Source: Panagrolaimus kolymaensis (lineage: Eukaryota > Nematoda > Chromadorea > Rhabditida > Panagrolaimidae). From it: a stretch of DNA of 64,000 nt. Positions 1-10,273 of this stretch are shown piece after piece. The notes under the pieces were generated by a model, which had not been told where the DNA came from, did no database searches, and worked only from the letters and a program-made list of their open reading frames with translations. Location of the stretch: positions 1,550,001 through 1,614,000 of the forward strand of contig JAJQJQ010000045.1 in assembly GCA_028622995.1 (NCBI GenBank), written 5' to 3'. A program made the translations under genes and the position numbers. Position 1 is the first letter of the stretch; each line of letters opens with the position of its first letter.

Positions 1-1579
1 GTGTTTTTGATAATTTTACGGAAGAAAAAAATGGAAGAAAGAGTTTAGAAAAAATAAATGAAGAAAAAAAGTTTAAGAAAAATTGTTAGAAAAGCTTTTG
101 GGATGCACAATACCAATAAAATCAACAAGTTTTTGAATTTTATCTCGTTGCTTGTTATGCAAGAGACATCGCCCACTTATCAACAGCGCCTAAGACCAAA
201 CCAATGAATTTTGGTTCGTCTCGATCAGTTGTCTCACTCCTTTCTCTCTATCATTAAAGCCATACATACATTAATCACTTATCCCAGCCAAGCGACTGAC
301 TCATTTCGACCCAACCAGCAATCACAACATCCAGCCAGGACTGCTTTTGGGGTTAGCTTTTTTTTATTATCTCTTCTTTATTAATTTCGTAATGTAAAGG
401 AAAATAAAGTAAATACAAAGAACTACCAAGGACTCCCTCCTCAAATGTCACGAACACCCTTTACACTTTCATACATTTCTTTCTCTCATTTTTTTATGCT
501 CGTGAAAAATGGAAGTTTTTAGAGAAATTAATGCTAATCGTTTGTTTGTTTTTTTTATAAAAAAAATTAAATAAGAAAATGATGATGGAATTTTTCTGTT
601 CCACAAAGTTATGGAACTTGCAACAATAAATTTATCAACAAAAAAAATAATATATTTAATAAATAAAAGCAAAAACTGATATTTTTTATATTAACTAAAT
701 GTTCGTTGAATCATCAATAAAAAATTTTTTTGCAGATGTTCAACATTACTTTGATAACTAACTAACTAAATGGTTGCTAATTTTTTGCGAAATGATTCAC
801 GCAATAGCCCCAATTACAATAAAAAAGAATTTTATTTTATTAAACTTTAATTATTTATTTTAACTTTTGACCCTTAAACATTTATTACCCTATTTTGGTA
901 CTATTTTTTGTGTTACCACCATTTTTATTTTTCATTCAAGAATCTGATTAATTCCATTCAACTCAATCAACTCAATTTGCTGAACTCCTTTCTTATTTTT
1001 TTCTGTGTTTTGCGTAATTAATAAAAAAATTAAAAGTGATAGACTCATACTTACTTAATTTTTTTTTGTTCCAAGTTTTTTGTTATTCAATAAACGAAAA
1101 AAAGAAAAGAAAAAAAATGAACCTGTTTTGATCCACGCAAGTTCGTTCGTTCTTTTTGTTATTTTTTTTTTGATACACATAAGGAATTTTTTACGTGGTA
1201 TTTTTTGCTGGTTTAAAAAAGAAGTTTGGTGAAGTCATTTTTTTTTGTTTCATTTTGTTTAAAGAAAAAAAGAAAGAAAAAGAAAGGGTAAAAGTTTTTT
1301 AATGGCTGTGATTGTTGGAAGGTGAATGATCATCAGTGGCCGCCGCTGCTCACTCTCATCAATTTCTTACTTTTTTATTTTTTAATTATTCATTTCCTTA
1401 TTAAATAATTTCTTTTGGTGACGACCTGATTTTTTTTTCTTAAAAAAATAAATCTTAAAGAAAATTGACTGTTGGATCAATTTTTTGAATGTAGTTTAAA
1501 ATCAAAAATAAATAAATAAATTAATTATCTTGTAAAACATTTTTATTTGATTATTTAATAAATTTATAATAAATAAAAA
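1..1579. other. Non-coding sequence left of the astacin gene
   Basis: AT-rich sequence with many A and T runs. Short open frames here are interrupted and low in complexity. A more GC-balanced patch near 150-350 has no usable start or splice signals in any frame I followed. The right part should hold the promoter of the astacin gene, but I see no clear TATA box. Confidence 0.5.
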
Positions 1580-4534
1580 ATGACGGATAGCAATATTTTA
1601 TTATTATTTTCAACAATATTTTTTTCTATTTTAACATCATCTGATGGACAATGGGGTATGCCTCCACCTGATTTTGGTTTTGATGGTCCTGGACCTGGAT
1701 TTGGTGGTGGTGGGATGGGCTTTGATGATGGTGGTCCTCCACCATGGATGAGAAGAAGGCATCATCGTATGTATTTTAAATAAAAAAACATAAAATCCTT
1801 TTAAGTATTAAGAATTAGTTTTCGTTTTGAAACTATCGGTTATAAATATAAATACACACTTTCACGTTGACACAAAATCCAGTTTAGTTTTTAAGGAAGC
1901 CCATAATTGAAAAGTTTGAAAATAAATTTAATTTGTTTATAGGTCGCCGCTTTTGTTTCCGACATCCTGATCATCCAAGATGTTGGGGAATGGGTCCACC
2001 AGGACCGGGATTTCCTCCACCACAAGGTAAGTTTTTCCTATTATTATTAAACATCCAAAAATAAGTTTATTATTTTTTTCCTTCTTAGGTTGGGGTATGG
2101 AAGAAGGTCCATGGGGTCCACCGCAGCAACAGCAACAGCCTCCACCGCAACAACAAGCACCCATGCCAGCTCCCGCGCCTCCTCCTCCACCTCCAGTTAG
2201 AAGAATTCCAGCCCCAGCTCCTCCACCCCGACGCTTCTTCCCTGCTCCTGTTCCTGCTCCACCACCTAGAATAATTTCACCTCCATCCATTCCAGCTCCC
2301 ATTTCGCCTCCATTAACTTCAGTTCCACATGGTCCACCTGGAACTTTAGCAAGATTTGTACGGGATATAAAATTTGGTCATCTTGATCCCGCTCCTCGAC
2401 AAGCTTTAATTGTATGATAGTTTTTTATTTATATTATTTGTGTTTGCAATTCAAAATAATGGTTGGATTTTTTGTGATCGCGACGAGATTTTTTTTTCGT
2501 GTCAAAATCCATTTTTTTGAGAATTTAAAATAAAAATTCATTATTTTGAATTGTTGCACACACAAATATTTTATTTTTGTGATTAGAAAATAAAAATCTT
2601 TTTTAATAAATAAGTTTTTTTCTATAGAATTCATGTAGACGAGTAAATTGTCGATCCCAACCCCAAACAACCATTTCAAAACGAGCAAATGTATTAGCAA
2701 GTGAATTACAAATCCAAAGAAAATTTAATTCTCGCTTTGCTTCTGCAACAATTGAAAATCGATTAAATCGAGTTCATCAAGTTAAACAACAACTTTTAAC
2801 AACTTCGGGTCTCAATACTCAAATTTCTCCATTGAATGATGGAACCTTTGAGGAAGATGTCCTTCTCACGGACACTCAATCCACGAGCCTCCTTAATTCT
2901 TTGAGAACCAGAAGACGAAGAAAAAGAAGTGGAGTATATTCCGAAGGTTTTCCAACTCAAATTTGGCCCAAGCGAAGACAAATTCCATATGCGTTTGATG
3001 TGAGTTTATGTAAGTATTTTTTTATGCAAATTATTTTTTGGACAACATTAAAATTATTTTTTTTAGTGCCAGCTCATCAAACCATTGTTCGAAATGGATT
3101 AAGAGAGATTGAAACAAAAACATGCATAAAATTTCAATATTTTTCTCGCCGCCCTTCTCAAAATCATATTTATTATACTCGAATTCAAAGCAGCACTTTG
3201 TAAGCATTTTCATTTTTTATCCCCATCATTTTTCCTTTTTTTGGTAATTTTTGAAATGAAAAAAAGTTGCAAAAAAATACACCAATCTTTTTTCAAAATG
3301 GATGGTTTCTTCTAAATTTTTAGAAACTTTTTATTTATTATTTTTCTGTTAATATTTAAAAACCTTTTCTTGGTGGAAAACAAAGTATTTTTGGAAATTG
3401 TTATTTGTTTTGTAATTTTCTTTTATTAAAAAATTCCTTTCTAAATTTTTTTTTAACAAAAAAAATTCTTTTTATCATTTTTCTGAATTCCAAAACTAAA
3501 AAGTCCAATCACCAAAAAAGCTTTTTTCTGAAAATATAATTTTATTAAATGAATTTCTAATTTTCAAGCTCTAAATTTTATATAAATAAAAACTTTACAA
3601 TAATTTTTTTAGTTGCGGTTTATCGTATGTTGGAAGAGTTAGTCCAGCCAATCCAGTTTACCTCAGTTTTACTTGTCCTGAAGTAAGTCTTTACCCATTT
3701 TTTTAAAAATTAAGTGCAAATAAATTTTTTTGTAGTTCACTGGAATTGTGATTCATGAAACCCTTCACGCTTTGGGAATCATTCATCAACATCTTCGATC
3801 AGATCGAGATGAATTTATTCGAATGGAATGGTCAAATATTAATCCACAACTTTATGATCAATTTGCAATAGCTGATGCAAATATGTATACAACGTAAGCA
3901 AAAAAAATATGGATTAGCTAATAAAATATTTTCAAAATAAATAATTTTATTACCGAGAATAAGGCCACGAAAATGATAGAAAACCAAAATTCCGCTTTGA
4001 GATTTGCATTTATAATTTTTTTATTGAAATTTTTTTATTTTGAAAAACAAATGTGTGATAATCATTTTTTTTACAGTTATGGAGTTCCATATGATTATTA
4101 TTCAATCATGCATTATCGAGCTTATGTGGCAGCCATAGATTCAAGAAAACCCACCATGACGCCGCTTTCACAAACCGCAAGATTTTTACAAGTTTTAGGT
4201 CAACGATCTAAATTAAGTGATCGAGATATTGAATTATTGAATTTAATGTATTGCAGCTCGGATGGTAAAGTTTTTTTGCAATATTTTTGATCCAAAAAAA
4301 TATGACAGTAACTTTTTATTTTGGAAATTCGTTAAATTTGAATTACTGTGACTTGACTTACTCCTTTCACCAAAATTTTAAAATTAATTTTAATTATTTT
4401 TCTAAATTATTTCAGCTTGCATTGATCGAAATGTATTTTGTGGAGTTTGGGCTCTCAAAAAGCTTTGCAATTCTCGTGATAATGGTGGATGGTTAAAACA
4501 AAATTGCGCAAAATCTTGCGGTTTTTGCAAATAA
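1580..4534 (+). CDS. Secreted astacin-family zinc metalloprotease with C-terminal ShK domain
   Basis: Nine exons: 1580-1766, 1943-2026, 2089-2411, 2628-3009, 3067-3199, 3613-3682, 3736-3893, 4077-4264, 4416-4534. They join in phase to 547 residues. The start gives a hydrophobic signal peptide (about residues 1-20). A Gly/Pro/Gln-rich propeptide follows, then a basic RRRRKRSG furin-like site near 293-300, where the mature enzyme should begin. The zinc site HETLHALGIIH is at about 400-410 and the Met-turn SIMHY at about 455-459. A six-cysteine ShK domain closes the protein (about 508-547). Astacins are secreted or extracellular endopeptidases; many nematode NAS proteins carry ShK tails. Oddities: the Glu that normally follows the third zinc His is Gln here, and the proline-rich prodomain is long. 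The last exon is duplicated at 8046-8164. Family call is firm; the exact orthologue is not known. Confidence 0.93.
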
Positions 4535-5505
4535 AAAAATAAATTTCAAAAAGATAAATAAATGCGTTTTTGAACTTTCAAATTTTTCGACGGGTTTATT
4601 ACTTACTTTTTTTCATTTTGTTATGTTTTTGATTACCACTATGATTTTTTTTAATGTTGTTTCTAATAAAAGTAATTATTCTCTCTATTTACAATACTGA
4701 ATAATAAAGCAATGAAGAAAAATAAAATGGAAGTGTTAGATCCCAAGGTTTCCCTCGGAATCTAAATTAAGAATGAAATAATTTGATTCGCTTTATTTAA
4801 GATTACAAATATAAAATAATAAAATAGGTTAAGAGAAACTAAGCATGAATGATAGGAAAATGGTTCAGCTTTTATACCGGTAGAAATATAGCTAAAATTG
4901 GTGAATAGCTTATTTCCGGTTTCCGGTCAGACAAACAGCAAGTGTCAGTTAAAGATCTGCTTCTCGCTTTTAGTCATAAATAAAATGAATCATTAACAAA
5001 ATTTAATTAAAGAGGAAACGTTGTTAGAGACAAATCTAACAGGAAGGAAGAAAGAAACTTTTAAAAACAGTGTTATAAAAAGAAGGGTACAACACTAAAA
5101 AAGATAAACAGTAAAAACAGTTGCTTTAGATTTTTAGGTAAAAATAATGAATTTATGGTATTTATTTTTTTGAAAATTAATGAAAGCGGGGTTTAATGTT
5201 TGAGGTAAAAAACTATTTTTGCTTTTCATTTCTATGATATTTCGAAGTAAAATAAATCCCAAGAAGAAAATGTTACAGTCAAGCAGCAAAAAAAAAAAAC
5301 AAAAGAGAAAAACGCGCGAGAAAAAGTTTATGATTTCTTCTTCGTTTTTGAAATGGATTATTTTTCTTTCTTCTCGATCGTCTCATTTTTATTCATATTG
5401 GTTTTTGTCTTTTTTTATTGCGAGTTCTATAGAATAATATATATATATATGGGCTTCTAATTCTATCATTATTTTTTAGGTAAACGTTTAATACTTTCTT
5501 CAAGT
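4535..5505. other. Intergenic spacer between astacin and BTB genes
   Basis: Contains the 3' end of the astacin transcript and the promoter of the BTB gene. A short TA dinucleotide run lies near 5436-5450. An acceptor-like site ending at 5479 precedes the BTB start codon by 26 bases and could be a trans-splice site. No gene seen. Confidence 0.5.
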
Positions 5506-6869
5506 ATGAGCTCATCATCTGATTCATATGATTCTGAACCTGAATTTGGAATTGATCATAGTCTACAAAAGATGCATCAAATGTTTGAATCTCAAGATCT
5601 TGAAAATGGACATTTTGACGTTACTTTTGATATTGAAGGCAAGGTATGTTTGTTTTTTACTTGTTTTCATAAAGTCATTTGTAAATAAACTTTTTATAGC
5701 AACTTCACGCTCACAAATTCATGCTTTCATCTCAATCCGAAACATTCAAAGTCATGCTCTCATCTCGTTGGTCAACACCTAATGATCCTATCCAAATTGC
5801 CAATCGTACATTCGACGACTTCAAAACTTTCCTTGGTTATTTGTATTTTGCTCCTGTTCAACTTACAAGCAACAATTTTATGGTCATCGTTGATTTGGCA
5901 GAATATTATGGTATTCAAAGAATCAAAAATCATTGTGATAAATGGTTATCGACTCACAGAGAATTTACTCCATTGCCTGGTCTTTATGAAGCTGCTAAAA
6001 CTTACTCTTTGATGAAATCCAAACGTGTCATTCTTTTGTATATCCTTAAAAACTGCCTTAAAACTGTTGAAATGGTTCGTGGTTATAATTTTTCAAAAGA
6101 AGTTTTTATGGATATTGTAACTTCTCAAAGATTATATTCCACTGAAGAAAATCTTTTTAAGACTGTAAGTTTTATTTAGTATTATCGCTACCTTTAAGTT
6201 ATTCTTAATTTTAGGTATGGTATTGGGCAACAAATAAGCATCGGGATCTTGGTAACTCATCGCAAGCTTTTCGTGAAGCATTAAAAACTGAACTTGCCGA
6301 TATTTTGCCTCATATTAAGTTTGGAAAAATGACAGTACTCTTTTTTAAAAACTTTTTAAGTATGTTTTTTTTCTCTCCATTTTCTTCGTATACACTATTG
6401 TTTTCAGGTCCAGTAAAGTATATTTTTGATGATGATACTTGGAATGAAATTGAACGCATGTTTGAAACTCCTGAAGGTAGTTTTTTTCGATTTTCTTTTT
6501 TCATTCATTTTTTTAGTCATTCTCAAATTCAACAACTTCGGCAAAACTAAACTTAAATTAAGAGGAACTCTTTTGGCTGATGAAAAGATCGTTGATTCTA
6601 TTAAATCATTGGAGAATAAACGACCATACCTCGCTTACGATGATCATCAATCTGGTTGCTTTTGGCTTAAGAAATGCAAAATACCATCGAAGCTTAGTCC
6701 ACTCTCAATCAATGAAAATGTTCCGTATTATTTATGCATCAGTGCTGATGATCGTGATCGAATCGCTGTTAAAGAAAGAAGTCACCTCAAGGATCGTGAT
6801 TATTTACTTGCTGAATTGCACGGTGCTAAACATCGCTTTACAAAAGATTGTACAATTTCTGTTAAGTAA
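5506..6869 (+). CDS. BTB-BACK domain protein, probable cullin-3 substrate adaptor
   Basis: Five exons (5506-5643, 5700-6164, 6215-6359, 6408-6476, 6517-6869) join in phase to 389 residues. A short acidic Ser-rich N-terminus is followed by a BTB fold (about 35-140) with the typical 'HFDVTF..EGK.L.AHKF.LSS.S..F' start. A BACK-like helical region follows (about 145-220), then a C-terminal region without kelch repeats. BTB-BACK proteins usually bind cullin-3 through BTB and substrates through the C-terminus. No MATH domain is present, unlike the MATH-BTB gene near 42.3 kb. The C-terminal region ('GCFWLKKCKIP', 'PYYLCISADDRDRIAV') I do not recognise; it may be the substrate-binding part. The start is the first ATG after a probable splice acceptor. 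Confidence 0.85.
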
Positions 6870-6943
6870 TTTGATTTCTTGTTTTTTGTTTTTGTTTATA
6901 AATAAACGTTTTTGTTGTTTTCATTCTTATAACTTTTGCTACT

Positions 6944-7978
6944 TTACTTTTCACATTTAAAAAAGCTCACAAGTACTTTTGCTATTTGTTGCTTGATTCA
7001 GCAATTTTTTTGCCTCTTAAACAATGCACATTTGAAAAGTTTATCCCAGCATTATTCTATGTTGACAAAGGTGAAAGTAGGCGATCGTCTTGTTGATCAT
7101 ATGTATCATGCATTATCTTGAAAAAAAGAAGTAAGATTGAGTCCTCGAGGATCACCGAAACCAGATATTTGGCACACAGTTTACCTTACAGAGATTTACT
7201 AAAATCACAAATCAGCTCATTCCTAAAGCGCTTTGGTGGTGTTTTAGAGCACCTCAAAATTGGTAAAATTGATATTTTTGAAGGCTTGCTATAACTACGT
7301 GAGCAAGTTTTTTAAGGTTTTTTAACTTTATTATTACACCTTTTTAGTGTGAAAAAGTGGATTAGATATATAAAATGTAAAACTATAGCCTAAAATGCAT
7401 ATTTCCAAAAGTGTTTTTATATCTTTTGCAGAAGCTCTCAAGGCAAGAAAGGATCTGTAAAATTAGCTACATGACTAATATACATATCATCTTCTCGAAT
7501 TTGGTGGTTTTCAATCATGCTGAATTCATTGGAAGCCTTAACAAGCCCACTTGTTTAGCTCCAAAATTCAGGAAGGCCAAATTCTATGATGTTTCCATAC
7601 CTATGTGGAGCAGTGTATTTATGGCCTATAAAATCTTCAAGCAAAGAATTCATCGTCCATTTTATGAACAAGAAATTGATGCGGCTAATATTTTATCTGG
7701 TACAAAACCTTCAAAGGACGTGCTTGCTGTGGTAATTGAAGGTAAAGTTTTTATTACAAAAAAAATGCTTCAAGAAACGAAATGTCTTTGTTACAAAGAG
7801 ATTTAAATAAGCTAACGACATGCAATGCAGAATTGAATTCAACATGTTTGTATAATTTTTTTTGGAAAATATAAAAATCTTGAAATTTTTATATTTTCAA
7901 AAAAAAACCCCAAATAATCTTTTTTGTTTGAATTTATTCATCAATTAATGAAGCTCAAATACATTAATAAAGTTTTAT
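6944..7978 (+). pseudogene. Broken copy of the GIY-YIG nuclease gene
   Basis: Two blocks match the intact gene at 10.3-15.5 kb. Block 1 (about 6962-7115) matches exon 6 (14262-14431), including the 'CYLLLD'-type strand, the GKG loop region and the 'VDHM' segment, but frames shift repeatedly and the first loop Gly is now Asp. Block 2 (about 7617-7806) matches the end of exon 7, and the 3' untranslated region matches to about 7978. The sequence between the blocks is not similar to exon 7, so the catalytic Glu/Asn region is missing. A shorter A-run at the end moves the C-terminus into another frame. This is a non-functional duplicate. Confidence 0.8.
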
Positions 7979-8315
7979 TTACTGTCACTTGACTGACTGA
8001 CTCCTTTCACAAAATTTAATTTTAATTTTTTTTAAATTATTTCAGCTTGCATTGATCAAAATGTATTTTGTGGAGTTTGGGCTCTCAAAAAGCTTTGCAA
8101 TTCTCGTGATAATGGTGGATGGTTAAAACAAAATTGCGCAAAATCTTGTGGTTTTTGCAAATAAAAAAATAAATTTCAAAAAGATAAATAAAAAATGAGT
8201 TTTTGCACTTTCAAATTCTTCGACGGGTTTTCTATTTGTATGTTTTTTGGTTTGTTATGTTTTAGACTTCCAACTATGATCATTTTTGTTTCAAATAAAA
8301 ACGAATCAAAAGCCA
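7979..8315 (+). pseudogene. Stray duplicate of the last astacin exon (ShK domain) and 3' flank
   Basis: The stretch matches about 4338-4680: end of intron 8, the ShK exon (8046-8164 versus 4416-4534) and 3' flank. In the exon I count two base differences, one changing Arg to Gln and one silent. All six ShK cysteines and the stop codon remain. No astacin catalytic exons lie upstream; the fragment is fused directly to the 3' end of the GIY-YIG pseudogene. It still has a splice acceptor, so it could be captured by upstream transcripts, but I see no partner exon. Confidence 0.85.
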
Positions 8316-8710
8316 TTTATTTGTTTTTGTGTTTTATCAAAGCAATTTAGAGTAAATCCGACGCATTAATTGATATAAAAAAATTATAAATTTCTAAAAT
8401 GGAATTTGATGATAGGAAAAACGTGCATAAGCATTGAATATAACTTCAAACAATAAATAATTATCGATTTAATACTAGTTCAAATTTAAAAATTTATCTA
8501 AAAGCGTTCAAAAATCTGCAAAAAAATAGACGAAAAAAATCCATCTTCGTTCATCTGACCCCCAAGCGACTTTCGTTTAATTTCTCTTTAGCGAAGTTGA
8601 GGTGAGGGCAACAAATTGACCATTTTTTATTCCAATGATGGGTTTAATGACCTAACATTATTTTTTCGCAATGAAAAATTAAAATAAATTTTGGCAGCAT
8701 AGAAAGGAAG
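8316..8710. other. Spacer without a recognised gene
   Basis: AT-rich sequence between the stray ShK exon and the long inverted repeat. Nothing supportable seen. Confidence 0.4.
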
Positions 8711-9080
8711 AGTTTATAATTAAAAATTGAATCAGAGTTTACGCTGCTAAATTTATAAACAGCTGTTAACAGTAATTCTAACACCCGATCACCATAATAC
8801 TTTTTTTATAACCTAATATTAAACTTATTTACAACAAATGGCAAGAAAGAATGCTGGTTTAATTTAAATGACAATGATTATTTGGGCTTTTTGTAAATGA
8901 GTTTCAAATTTGTGGCTGAATATTCCCTCCTCCAAGCAAGCTGAAAAATGGCTCAAACCAATGAATTTTGCTTTTTCAAAAATTTTTCATTGATGAAATG
9001 CATTGTTCCTTCATTTTTCAACCTTTTTTTTAATGATGAACGTTTTACAATTTGTCATTTGAGCTGTTAACTCTAAGTTG
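8711..9080 (+). repeat. Left arm of a long inverted repeat
   Basis: About 350 bases match, in reverse complement, the segment 9822-10195. The best block (8900-9060 versus 9835-10010) is close to identical. Each arm carries an ATG-initiated frame beginning MAQTNEFCFFKNFSLMKC. Here it stops after 40 codons; in the other arm it runs 76 codons (9959 to 9729, minus strand). The right arm abuts the first exon of the GIY-YIG gene, so the left arm may be an inverted copy of that gene's upstream region. Confidence 0.75.
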
Positions 9081-9700
9081 TCTATTAGTTTTAAAGCTTA
9101 TTTGTACGGTACAAAAGCATTATCACCTTACATTTCGGTTACTGATCGGACATTTTATCCGGTTTTACAACTTGATTTCTATTTCGATTTTCGTAATATC
9201 GTTGATCCTTATTATTTGCACCAATATTTGAGATGATCTTTACCTTGAATACGATCAATTTTTTTGTCGTACTCATTATGTGAACGTAAAAGTTGGATAA
9301 AAGAAAAAGGTTATCCACCACCTTTTTTATACACCATATTGGTTAAAAACATTTCATTGTTTGTAACATATTATGTTTATCGAGACGAGATGGATGTCAC
9401 CTCAAGAGATGGTTTCCATTGCACAAACAAATTTAATTGTAATTGATCACGATTTATTCCACTATTTCAAAGATTGAAACTATTATCGCATTTTTGCGAA
9501 GGTTACTCTTGATTTTTATTACGTTCTACCAATGACCAATAAAACGGCGTTTTATCGGGTGAAAAAGAAGCTAAACTTTGCTTCCATCTCAAAGTTTTGC
9601 GCATTCGAATTGAGAAACATTGTGTTGTCGTTTTTTTAGCACAACAAATGGAAGCAAGTTGTAGTTTTTGCCATAAAACCCAACAATAAAAGCTTTAGTA
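9081..9700 (+). pseudogene. Decayed coding remnant between the inverted-repeat arms
   Basis: Three plus-strand blocks look like coding sequence broken by stops and frame changes: about 9107-9238 ('YGTKALSPYISVTDRTFYPV' start), about 9288-9444 ('WIKEKGYPPPFLYTILVKN' start), and about 9475-9639 ('NYYRIFAKVTLDFYYVLP' start). Amino-acid composition is balanced, unlike the poly-Lys/Phe junk frames nearby. I do not recognise the family. It could be a host gene carried in by the inverted duplication or the core of a transposon. Confidence 0.35.
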
Positions 9701-9728
9701 GTGTTTCAGTAATAAAGAAAATGGATAT

Positions 9729-9959
9729 TTATTCTTCGACATTGTCCAATGAAATTGGAAGTAATATAAGTAAAAAGCAACATGATAACATTTGTGCAGC
9801 TTTCCAAACTTTTTTTCCCTCGTGCAAACATTTAAAGTAACAAATCAAATGGCATATTGTAGTACGTTCATCATTAAAAAAAAGGTTGAAAAAAGAAGGA
9901 ACAATGCATTTCATCAATGAAAAATTTTTGAAAAAGCAAAATTCATTGGTTTGAGCCAT
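9729..9959 (-). CDS. Short open frame in the right inverted-repeat arm (doubtful)
   Basis: A 76-codon frame beginning MAQTNEFCFFKNFSLMKC, rich in Phe, Cys and Leu. Its first 32 codons are almost the same in the left arm, including the ATG, which then meets an early stop. Conservation between arms could simply reflect recent duplication. No known domain, no splice partner found. Function unknown; probably a fragment. Confidence 0.2.
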   Translation of the reverse strand: MAQTNEFCFFKNFSLMKCIVPSFFNLFFNDERTTICHLICYFKCLHEGKKVWKAAQMLSCCFLLILLPISLDNVEE

Positions 9960-10195
9960 TTTTCAGCTTGCTTGGAGGAGGGAATATTCAGCCACAAATT
10001 TGAAACTCATTTACAAAAACCGCAAATAATCAATGTCATTTAAATTAAACCACCATTTTTGCCATTTGTTGCAAATAATACAATATTAGGTTATAAAAAA
10101 AAGTAGTTATGATCATCGAATGTAAGAGCTGTTGTTAATAGCGGTATATAAACTTAGCAGAGTTAAATTTAAAAACTTACATTTATAATAATTTA
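9822..10195 (-). repeat. Right arm of the long inverted repeat
   Basis: Reverse complement of 8711-9080 with small gaps. The spacer between arms is about 740 bases. The arm ends about 80 bases upstream of the first ATG of the GIY-YIG gene, so it overlaps that gene's likely promoter. I see no clear target-site duplication, so transposition is not shown. Confidence 0.75.
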
Positions 10196-10273
10196 GTTTA
10201 ATTATTATCTCATCTGTTTTTGTTTTGTTTTTTTATGTCTTTTAACTTATATATTTATTTATTTTTTTCAGCT

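Noticed and set aside
1937..2302. 121-codon minus-strand frame, Gly-rich
   Set aside because: It is the antisense of the proline-rich astacin propeptide; the plus frame is supported by splicing.
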